A DNA stretch of 64,000 bases from Candidatus Heimdallarchaeota archaeon. Lineage in GTDB: Archaea; Asgardarchaeota; Heimdallarchaeia; Heimdallarchaeales; Heimdallarchaeaceae. Shown piece by piece: positions 15,679 to 23,266 of the stretch. The position numbers and the translations under genes are program-made. The notes under the pieces are model-generated. The model was not told the origin of the DNA and ran no database searches. It saw only the letters and a list, made by a program, of their open reading frames with translations. The stretch spans positions 1 through 64,000 of the forward strand of contig DAOVER010000014.1 of NCBI GenBank assembly GCA_030668875.1. Reading direction: 5' to 3'. Numbering within the stretch: the first letter of the stretch is position 1; each line of letters starts with the position of its first letter.

Positions 15679-15822
15679 AGCGTTATTAGTACTATCTTTT
15701 AGTCCTTTTTCATTCACATTAGAAATTATATGCTTACATGTCACTTTTTACAGCATATTTTATGAGTGTATTATCTGTCGAAATCTTTAAAATAGTATGT
15801 TGTTTTCGAACGATAGATAAAA

Positions 15823-16248
15823 ATGGCAAAGAAGCTACCATGGATTTTTCCCGGAATTAGACGACCAAATTTTAGTTTACATCAAATTTCAATTCGAATG
15901 CCAACACGAATCCCTCGTAGTGTTCTCTATATATTGATTTATGCAATTGTTTTCTATATTTTTGCTGGTGGTGCATATGATATTGTAAACAGTGAGAATC
16001 TTATTAGTATAGGCTCAGACGGAAACTCACCGATATTTATTGCCCCCAATCAACATGCACAGTATCTAATAGAGGGGATTGTAGCAGGATTCGTTTTCTC
16101 ATTTGCTGCAGCAAGTTTATACCTTTTTGAACATGCAACAAAATATGCTTTTGATGTTAATACAGCTCAAAAAGTTGAATTAATTGCAACAGTATTAGTA
16201 ATTGTATGGTTTGTTGTTATTCTTCTGCTATTTAATGCAAAAAGTTAG
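15823..16248 (+). CDS. OSTC-like oligosaccharyltransferase subunit
   Basis: 141 residues with three membrane segments (about 33-53, 85-105, 117-137) and a short N-terminal cytoplasmic part. The order GGAYDIVNSE, a short polar loop, then HAQYLIEGIVAGFVFSFAAASLYLFE corresponds to eukaryotic OSTC/DC2 (GGIIYDVI..., GQYIMEGLASSFLF). In eukaryotes this small protein, related to the C-terminal half of OST3/OST6, links oligosaccharyltransferase to the Sec61 translocon. Asgard archaea are known to encode additional OST subunits. It is a single-gene unit with a TATA-like tctttaaaata upstream. No STT3 or Sec gene is in the window. Confidence 0.7.
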   Translation: MAKKLPWIFPGIRRPNFSLHQISIRMPTRIPRSVLYILIYAIVFYIFAGGAYDIVNSENLISIGSDGNSPIFIAPNQHAQYLIEGIVAGFVFSFAAASLYLFEHATKYAFDVNTAQKVELIATVLVIVWFVVILLLFNAKS

Positions 16249-16338
16249 AATCTCTTTTCATCTTTTTTATATTTTATAATTGGAATTTATGCTATCCTTG
16301 GTGCTATTTATTCCACTATATAATTCATCAACAGTAAT

Positions 16339-16983
16339 TCATGTCATAAGTTCAATACCTTGAGATGATAGAGTATAAAACATCTCTTGATTACCATACT
16401 TTGCTTTCCATAGTTTCTTGTTAACATGTTCAAGTATGATGTTGTTGTCTGCGTATTTTGTTACAATTGAATTAGCGATAGGACGCAATATTTTGAGATT
16501 ATTTTCTCTGAACACACTAACTTGATTAGTTAGTACTACTGGTATGTTTAGTTTTCTACTAATCATTTGTAAATAAGCCATTTGGAGAGATAATGATTTG
16601 TTCCATTTTGTTTCATTTATATTTAATGAGCTGAACCTAAAATGATTTGTAAACCCATTTATTCCAACAAAAAGGGGCTTCTCATTTTTGAAGAAACTAT
16701 GTAATTTCATTAAAATTCCTATTTGATTCGCTTCATCTATCACTCTTAAAAGTACTATATTATTAAAATCAATCTTCTTTCCAAGAGTTATTTCACGAAG
16801 TCTTCTGGCACTGAAATTTATTTCACAATCAAGTATTAGTGCTTTTTTCCCTTTTTTCAAACCTTTACAAAGATGATAAAGAATCGTTGTTTTTCCAGAA
16901 TTTGGAGGACCAGCTATGTGTGTAATGCCATTTGGTACTATTGATTTTTCAAGAAATTTTGAAAGCATAGCTTGATCACACAT
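16339..16983 (-). CDS. radB: RadB-like RecA-family ATPase
   Basis: 214 residues. Walker A GPPNSGKTT near residues 25-33, followed by LILDCEINFSARRL and a Walker B-like strand PLFVGINGF; the region PVVLTNQVSVF matches the L2-side strand of RadA/RadB. It lacks the N-terminal HhH domain of RadA, as expected for RadB, a recombination paralogue. A short KaiC-like protein is the alternative. Confidence 0.6.
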   Translation of the reverse strand: MCDQAMLSKFLEKSIVPNGITHIAGPPNSGKTTILYHLCKGLKKGKKALILDCEINFSARRLREITLGKKIDFNNIVLLRVIDEANQIGILMKLHSFFKNEKPLFVGINGFTNHFRFSSLNINETKWNKSLSLQMAYLQMISRKLNIPVVLTNQVSVFRENNLKILRPIANSIVTKYADNNIILEHVNKKLWKAKYGNQEMFYTLSSQGIELMT

Positions 16984-17101
16984 TTTTCTGTTTATACAAG
17001 ATTAGTGCTATTCTATCTATATTTAACTTTTTATTAAAATTTCTCATTTAATAAACATATATTTTTTGTTTTATAGTAAATGAAAACGTGCAAAAATTGA
17101 T

Positions 17102-17404
17102 TTATACAATTAAAACGTACAGAACCAATGAGAAAAATATAAGGCCCACACCCTTGCTAATGCCAACCCCGTTCCATTTTCTTTCCTTGAAGAGAATAAC
17201 TTTACTAGCTTTATCAGTTGAAATCATAACACCTATCCACATTCCTAGTTTTGCTATATAGACTAATGCAATGTTAAGAATTGAAAGAAGGTTTTGGATA
17301 ATCTCGTTGCTAATGTCAGTAACCATTAAGATCAATATGATATTTACATGAAATATTATATACTCATCAAAAATCATATTATTACATAACTTCAAATTTT
17401 CCAC
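17102..17404 (-). CDS. Small membrane protein
   Basis: Not recognised. The C-terminal 74 residues from the internal MVTDISNEI (ATG at 17326) contain two hydrophobic segments (ILNIALVYIAKLGMWIGVMI and GVGLIFFSLVLYVLIV) separated by a basic loop. The ORF-track start adds a further hydrophobic stretch that may be untranslated; TATA-like sequence just upstream of 17326 favours the shorter form. It is 10 nt downstream of nadE on the same strand. Confidence 0.45.
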   Translation of the reverse strand: MENLKLCNNMIFDEYIIFHVNIILILMVTDISNEIIQNLLSILNIALVYIAKLGMWIGVMISTDKASKVILFKERKWNGVGISKGVGLIFFSLVLYVLIV

Positions 17405-17414
17405 TTAGTTGTGG

Positions 17415-18200
17415 TTACTTTCTGGTTATTGAGAGTGTTTTTGGCATTCTTCTCTTATGATGACTACTTGAGATGAGTTGTTTAATACGGGCAATTTGTT
17501 CTTCTTTTAACTGTAATTCCTCGGTAAGAAATTCTTCTTCCCTATTGTTTTCTAACCCAATTAGAAACTTGTCAAGTTTTTCATAAGAAACTCCGATTTC
17601 CTTTTCATCAGTTTGCCCTTTCCATAAACCTGCTGTTGGTGTTTTTGTAATGACTTTTTGGTTTACACCCAGTTTTTCAGCAATTTTATACAGTTCTGTT
17701 TTATATAACCCGCCTATTGGCCACATATCAGCTGCTAAATCACCAAATTTCGTTCCATAACCAATTGATACCTCTGATTTATTTGATGTCCCAGCTACCA
17801 GTCTGCTATCAATATTTGCTATAGAATATAGTATTACTGCTCTAATTCTTGCTTTTAAATTCCCCTTAGCTAAGGAATTATTCTCAACGTTTGGTAGCAA
17901 TTTAAATACACTTTCAAGTATTGGTGAAATTTTTATGATTCTTAGGGGAATGTTCAAATCGTGAGCAACAGCTTGCGCATCTTCTGTATGGATGTTATCT
18001 AACTCTTCCTCAGGTAAGTGAACTAAATCTACTCTCTCTTTCCCAAGTGCGACAGCTGATAAATGTGCAATAATTGCAGAATCAATACCACCACTTAATC
18101 CTATAACTACTCCACTTGTTTGTGAAATACTTACTTCATCTTTAATGAATTGTACTGCTAAATCTATTATTTCATCATAATTCTGGATAAATTGAAACAT
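17415..18200 (-). CDS. nadE: NAD+ synthetase, NH3-dependent
   Basis: 261 residues, the normal size for the ammonia-dependent enzyme without a glutaminase domain. The ATP-pyrophosphatase loop SGGIDSAI and the conserved GTSNKSE and GDLAADMWPIGGLYKTELY segments are present. It amidates nicotinic acid adenine dinucleotide in the last step of NAD+ synthesis. Confidence 0.95.
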   Translation of the reverse strand: MFQFIQNYDEIIDLAVQFIKDEVSISQTSGVVIGLSGGIDSAIIAHLSAVALGKERVDLVHLPEEELDNIHTEDAQAVAHDLNIPLRIIKISPILESVFKLLPNVENNSLAKGNLKARIRAVILYSIANIDSRLVAGTSNKSEVSIGYGTKFGDLAADMWPIGGLYKTELYKIAEKLGVNQKVITKTPTAGLWKGQTDEKEIGVSYEKLDKFLIGLENNREEEFLTEELQLKEEQIARIKQLISSSHHKRRMPKTLSITRK

Positions 18201-18278
18201 GTTTTTACGTTCCTTAAAATTTATTATGAATTTATTACTTTTAAATTTTGAGAAATGAAAAGTCTCCGGAATAACTTT

Positions 18279-18354
18279 TGGAGCCTCGAAGGGGGATTGA
18301 ACCCCTGGCCTTTACCTTACCAAGGTAACGCTCTACCAACTGAGCTATCGAGGC
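18279..18354 (-). tRNA. tRNA-Thr (GGT)
   Basis: Full cloverleaf on the minus strand: acceptor gcctcga/tcgaggc, D arm, anticodon stem ttacc/ggtaa with loop ttggtaa (anticodon GGT), and T arm aggggttcaatcccc. Discriminator T followed by an encoded CCA (18279-18281). No intron. Confidence 0.95.
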
Positions 18355-18497
18355 TTGTTCAATAGAGTGCGACGACTGAAATTTTTAAAAGTTGTGTTTT
18401 ATGTAGAAGATTCATCCCAATGATAAAATCCACAAAGGGCGAAAAGTCTAAATATACTATCTTTTAATTCCTAACAAATTAACTGATTCGGGATATT

Positions 18498-19562
18498 ATG
18501 AAAAAGCGTTCATTTGTGTTACTATTTATCTATCTTTTCGCAATAACAAATTTATTTTCGTCTATACCTCTCACTGCTGATATTACCATTGAATACATTA
18601 TAATGTATGATGAGTATCATGGACAATTCTTTGATCGGGAGCTATTGAGCACTGCTCTTAGCTCACTTGATGAATTAGTAATATACAACAATGAAACTGA
18701 AGAAAGAGTTAATATCAAAATTAAGTTGATATTTAATAACGAAACAGAGTTCAACTCTACTAATCTTCAAGGTGTAGATTTACTCATAATGACGAATCCC
18801 GGGTTTGAGGAAGAAGACAATCTGTTACCTTCTGAAAGATTAGCAATTCTCGATTTCATGGAACTTGGAGGTTCTCTTTTTGCTTTATGCAACCCCTTAT
18901 CCTATAATGAAAACGTTACAGGAAATCCTGTAGCGATTAATGCTTTGCTTAATGAGAGAGATTCATCATTAACCACTGCTCGAATACGAACAAGCGCTAT
19001 CGCTAATTCTACTGTATTGGTAGATGATTTCTCCCACGTTTATGAAAATAACACTTTCCTTTCACTAAAAAACTATGAAAGTGAACATACAATCTTTGAA
19101 CAAGAAGTCGAAATCTCAAATTTAACAGTCTACTCTGCTTCAATTGAATTAGGAAACGAACTTCGAGAGGAAGCCATAGGTAGAACTCTTGAAACAACAT
19201 ACTCTATAGATGAATCTTATCATATCTTCAGAGACCCAGCAACAGGTTTTCTAACTTGGTTATTGGCCCAAACCATGGGTAATTCACGGTTTGTCATATC
19301 TGGTTCGACAATTATGTTTAGTGATTTTGAAATTGTTAAAGATGAGAAATGGATAGATCAGGAACAAAATTTGGACTTATGGAAGAATACAATTTTATGG
19401 CTTCTAAAATACACTCCTCATCCTGAATTACCTGCTTTACCATTGTTGCCCTTCTGGAGCTACGCTTTAATTGTGGTTGGTGTTTCAATAGCAATTTTTG
19501 GGCTTTCAGTTTTACTATACAGATATCGTATTAGCAAGAAAACTGAATTTAAAGCAAAGTAA
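18498..19562 (+). CDS. Secreted, membrane-anchored protein with GATase-like fold
   Basis: 354 residues. N-terminal signal peptide (MKKRSFVLLFIYLFAITNLF), an extracellular body rich in N-x-S/T sequons, and one C-terminal membrane helix (YALIVVGVSIAIFGLSVLLY) followed by a basic tail. The segment DLLIMTNPGF ... AILDFMELGGSLFALCNP resembles the glutamine-amidotransferase-like fold of DUF4350/IFT52-type surface proteins, without an obvious catalytic Cys. Role unknown; likely a cell-surface component. TATA-like ctaaatata lies ~45 nt upstream. Confidence 0.65.
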   Translation: MKKRSFVLLFIYLFAITNLFSSIPLTADITIEYIIMYDEYHGQFFDRELLSTALSSLDELVIYNNETEERVNIKIKLIFNNETEFNSTNLQGVDLLIMTNPGFEEEDNLLPSERLAILDFMELGGSLFALCNPLSYNENVTGNPVAINALLNERDSSLTTARIRTSAIANSTVLVDDFSHVYENNTFLSLKNYESEHTIFEQEVEISNLTVYSASIELGNELREEAIGRTLETTYSIDESYHIFRDPATGFLTWLLAQTMGNSRFVISGSTIMFSDFEIVKDEKWIDQEQNLDLWKNTILWLLKYTPHPELPALPLLPFWSYALIVVGVSIAIFGLSVLLYRYRISKKTEFKAK

Positions 19563-19618
19563 GTGGATTATCTTAACAATAAAAAGTGGAGTATAAATAT
19601 TCAATTTTACTTAGTTTA

Positions 19619-20908
19619 ATGATGGAAAATAAAAAAACTGTCATGCTCGATACTAAAGAATCAATACTAATTTCCTCTTTGCTTGACGGAGCTGTTGAAG
19701 TCAGTGATTTTCGCTTATCAATTGGTCATTTCTCTAAAACAAAAGTTATTAATCTCTTCCGTGACAGTTTTCCCAAGTTTTCTTCTGGAGTAAAATCAAA
19801 AATTACAGATGTTTTTAATAGATATTTTTTCAACAATAATAAGATTGACGAAAATGAATTTTGGCGATTTGTAGATTTTAGAGATTTTTGGGCTGAATTG
19901 AGGATTTTTCATGATGTAGTCTATTCTCGAGACATGACCTTAAGTGATGTTATCAAGTTTTTTGAACAAACACTCTTTCGAACTAAATCTCGTTTGAACT
20001 TTAATTTTCTACAAAAGAAGATAATAGAAAAACTTGGAAAAAATCCTTCTTCCCTTTATAACCAACTAGCTAAAGATTTGGGCATCTCCGAGAAAAAAGT
20101 GAGTGTAACGTTGAAACATTTGAATTCTCGTGGTATTTATCTCAGCAGTTTAATTTCATATAAATCACTTAATTTACATGAATTTTTCTCTTTTAATCGT
20201 TCTGATGGTTTTGGAGATAATGCTGTGCTCATTGCTAGATATCTGCTCTTTCCAGATTTGAACATTACTCATGGGATAATGTCACGAAAAAAACATGGGC
20301 CTTCTTTCTATTATGTTAAGGAAAAGAAAATGTACTTCAATCCAGACATTTTGAATAAAGGGTTATCGATTCAAGATTGGAAGAAACATCCCCTTATCAA
20401 GCAAAAGAATTTCTCTGGTTCTCCTCCTAGTACTGAACCGAAAAAAGTTTCATCAGAAAAACAGCCTTATCTCTCTCATCTCCTACGAAATTGTGAGCTT
20501 GATTTTAAACGACCTGACATTAAAACCATTGCAGAAACGCACGATATTTCTGCTAGAACAATGTTTAGAGTAAAATCTAGATTAATTGAAGACAAAATAA
20601 TTCAACCCTGCATGGTAGTAGAAAATCCGGATTTACTTCAAGTATTGCTAGTATCTAAATCTGAATTAGTGGAACTATACGATAAAGTTCCTTTTATTCG
20701 TACTTATCAGATTCATGATGATTTTGGAGACACTAGTTGGCTTTCAAATTTATCGATCTTTGTGTCTGATTTCAAATACCTTTATTCACGTCTAAGTAGT
20801 CATGCTGAGGTATTTCAAGTGATTAAACGACAAATAAAGAATTTAAACAAAGGTTTTAGCTTGGTCACACTTTCGCATGCCAATCGTAAAACTTATACAA
20901 ACAAATAG
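19619..20908 (+). CDS. Winged-helix DNA-binding protein
   Basis: About 429 residues from ATG-ATG at 19619/19622. The ORF-track GTG at 19586 lies upstream of the TATA-like tataaatat (about 19593), which points to leaderless initiation at 19619. Two helix-turn-helix regions are visible: SLYNQLAKDLGISEKKVSVT with a wing, and IKTIAETHDISARTMFRVKS near residue 315. The C-terminal domain could bind a ligand. Probably a transcription regulator. It ends 14 nt before RPA, so it may be co-transcribed with it. Confidence 0.6.
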   Translation: MMENKKTVMLDTKESILISSLLDGAVEVSDFRLSIGHFSKTKVINLFRDSFPKFSSGVKSKITDVFNRYFFNNNKIDENEFWRFVDFRDFWAELRIFHDVVYSRDMTLSDVIKFFEQTLFRTKSRLNFNFLQKKIIEKLGKNPSSLYNQLAKDLGISEKKVSVTLKHLNSRGIYLSSLISYKSLNLHEFFSFNRSDGFGDNAVLIARYLLFPDLNITHGIMSRKKHGPSFYYVKEKKMYFNPDILNKGLSIQDWKKHPLIKQKNFSGSPPSTEPKKVSSEKQPYLSHLLRNCELDFKRPDIKTIAETHDISARTMFRVKSRLIEDKIIQPCMVVENPDLLQVLLVSKSELVELYDKVPFIRTYQIHDDFGDTSWLSNLSIFVSDFKYLYSRLSSHAEVFQVIKRQIKNLNKGFSLVTLSHANRKTYTNK

Positions 20909-20921
20909 GTGTTGTCATCAT

Positions 20922-23042
20922 ATGTCAAATCAACGCTCATTAAAAGAAATTGTTGATATAATATCATCAGAAGCTGGTTTAGGAAAAGAAGAAATCAATC
21001 AATTAATCAACAATAAAATGGATGAACTAGGAGAGTTTGTAACTGCTTTGGGAGCTGCTCATATTGTCGCACGAGAAATGGGCGTTGATCTTTCTTCTGA
21101 ACCCAAGGTCACAGTTCCTTCCATGATAACTGTAGATCAACTTGTACCGGAAATAATCAATGTTAATTTACTTGGAAGAATAACAAGAATTTATGATCAT
21201 TTTGTATTTAAGAAGAAAGATGGTTCAGATGGAGTGCTCCAATCCATACTATTGGAAGATAAAACTGGTACCATCCGCGTTGTATTCTGGGATCAAAAAG
21301 CAGGTGAATTTCAGAAAGGAAATTGTAGTTTAGGTGATCCACTACGCATACTAAGTGCGTATACTCGAAAAGGAAAGGATGATTCAACAGAAGTACATCT
21401 AGGTCTCAGAAGCCATATTCAGATTAGGCCTTCAGGAATTAAGGATGAAGATTTACCTGAGTCTAAAGATTCTTTCTTTAAAATTAATGAAATAAAGGGT
21501 AGTGAAGTTGATGTTTCAATTAAAGGACAGATTACACAAATTGATAACATACTTGAGTTTGAGCGTTCAGATGGTTCAAAAGGAACAAAACGGGGGTTGA
21601 TAATTGGAGATGAAACTGGGGAAGTCCTTGTGAATTTTTGGAATGAAAAATCTTCTCAAGTAAAAGATTTGAAACTAGGAGACATTATTAGAGTTGTTGG
21701 TTTATCATCAAAAATAGGTTTGAAAGGTTTAATTGAACTTCATTCAAGTAGGTTTACAAATTTCACAAAAGAAGATACAACAGCTGATTTTGTCGTGAAA
21801 AAAGGTCTTGTAGGAACCATTTCTAAGGAAAGCATTCAAATTTCGAAACTTCAAGAAATATCAGATATTAATCAACTCATCTCAGTTAAAGGTTTAATAA
21901 TACAAGTAAATCCAATTCATGAATTTTCGCGTGAAAGTGGAAGCAAAGGAAAAGTACAAAACATAGTTATTTCAGATGATTCCAGTCTAATGAGAATTGT
22001 TTTGTGGGATGACAAAACAGCTTTGATTGATTCTAAAGATACTGACAAAATGTTAAGTATCATTGATGGAAACACTCGGAAAGGTCGGTTTACAGACATT
22101 GAAATTCATTGTGGAAACCAAACACAAGTTGATCTTGAAGAAGTTGAGATTAATGTTATTAAACAATATCAAGTAAAATTCACCAACCTTAATGACATCA
22201 CTCCAACTGAAACAGATGTAAATGTAAGAGGGGTTATAAAAGATTTTAACCTTGTGCAAGAAATTACAACAAAAGAGAATGAAACTATCAAATTACAAAG
22301 TTTTAAGCTCAAAGATCAAACAGCGGAAATCAAAATTACTTGCTGGAGAGATAATGTGCAAAAACTAGCAAATCTAAGTGGTGACGAGAAAATTGAAATA
22401 TACCAGACAAAGGTAAAGGAGGATTCAGGATATGGACACGAACTCATTATTACAGGAAATTCTTTTTTAAAAAAAGCTATTCACAATGACATGACACCTC
22501 AAGGTTTTGTACCTAGTTCAGTAATATCAAACATTGGATCCCAAATTCAATCAGTTAATGATATTGAAGATATTAAAGAAGGTGAAACTGTCACAATTCA
22601 AGGTACAGTTGTGAAACTTAATGAAACACAGTTTGTTTATTCCTCATGCCCAGAGTGTAAAAAGAAAGTTAATAAACAAGAGAAACTTTACATCTGTAAA
22701 GAACATGGGGAGGTTGAGAAACCTATAAACAGAATTCTATTTTCATTTATTGTGAATGATGGAACAGGAAATATCAACATTTTGTGTGCAGGTAAACTAG
22801 CAGAAATGATACTTGGTATGTCAGCTGATGCTGTTTCAAGAATGGTAGATGAGCAAGAATCAGAGAAGGTTCCTTACTCCATTTTGAGAAATAAAGGGTT
22901 TGAGAACTCAGAATTGAAGATTAGCGGTAAAGTCAACAAAAATCAATATCTAAATAGCTTGGAGATCATAGCCAGATCTATTGCGGAAGTAAGATATAAG
23001 GAAGCCTCTAAAAACATGGTAAAACAGATATTCACAGAATAA
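20922..23042 (+). CDS. rpa: Replication protein A (multi-OB ssDNA-binding protein)
   Basis: 706 residues from ATG at 20922, preceded by aggtg; the earlier ORF-track ATG lies inside the upstream gene. Five OB-fold units are readable, each with a G-x-I...DxTG/V...FW or CW pattern (LLGRITRIYDHF, VSIKGQITQIDN, ISVKGLIIQVNP, VNVRGVIKDFNL, VTIQGTVVKLNE). The last contains a zinc-finger motif C-P-E-C ... Y-I-C-K-E-H-G. This matches long euryarchaeal or Asgard RPA. It coats single-stranded DNA in replication and repair. Confidence 0.9.
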   Translation: MSNQRSLKEIVDIISSEAGLGKEEINQLINNKMDELGEFVTALGAAHIVAREMGVDLSSEPKVTVPSMITVDQLVPEIINVNLLGRITRIYDHFVFKKKDGSDGVLQSILLEDKTGTIRVVFWDQKAGEFQKGNCSLGDPLRILSAYTRKGKDDSTEVHLGLRSHIQIRPSGIKDEDLPESKDSFFKINEIKGSEVDVSIKGQITQIDNILEFERSDGSKGTKRGLIIGDETGEVLVNFWNEKSSQVKDLKLGDIIRVVGLSSKIGLKGLIELHSSRFTNFTKEDTTADFVVKKGLVGTISKESIQISKLQEISDINQLISVKGLIIQVNPIHEFSRESGSKGKVQNIVISDDSSLMRIVLWDDKTALIDSKDTDKMLSIIDGNTRKGRFTDIEIHCGNQTQVDLEEVEINVIKQYQVKFTNLNDITPTETDVNVRGVIKDFNLVQEITTKENETIKLQSFKLKDQTAEIKITCWRDNVQKLANLSGDEKIEIYQTKVKEDSGYGHELIITGNSFLKKAIHNDMTPQGFVPSSVISNIGSQIQSVNDIEDIKEGETVTIQGTVVKLNETQFVYSSCPECKKKVNKQEKLYICKEHGEVEKPINRILFSFIVNDGTGNINILCAGKLAEMILGMSADAVSRMVDEQESEKVPYSILRNKGFENSELKISGKVNKNQYLNSLEIIARSIAEVRYKEASKNMVKQIFTE

Positions 23043-23150
23043 TACGTTATTATCCTCCCCTCTGAATATTTTGAGTGTTTATTCATTTTTATATTTGGCT
23101 TAATGTCGAAAAGCTTATTAATAGTTACTTGACTGCTTCAACGGGTTACG

Positions 23151-23261
23151 ATGGATTTCACTATATTACTGACCGTATCTATTATATTAATTGTTGTAGC
23201 AATTATATTTGCATTATTCTATCATGCCTTTAGTATTGGAAAAGAAGATGAAATGGAATAA
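23151..23261 (+). CDS. Small single-pass membrane protein (36 aa)
   Basis: A 37-codon ORF too short for the track: MDFTILLTVSIILIVVAIIF is one long membrane helix followed by a short charged tail GKEDEME. A TATA-like ttaatag lies about 30 nt upstream. No family recognised. It could be a small subunit of a membrane complex; coding status rests only on composition and its clean membrane topology. Confidence 0.45.
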   Translation: MDFTILLTVSIILIVVAIIFALFYHAFSIGKEDEME

Positions 23262-23266
23262 TTTTT

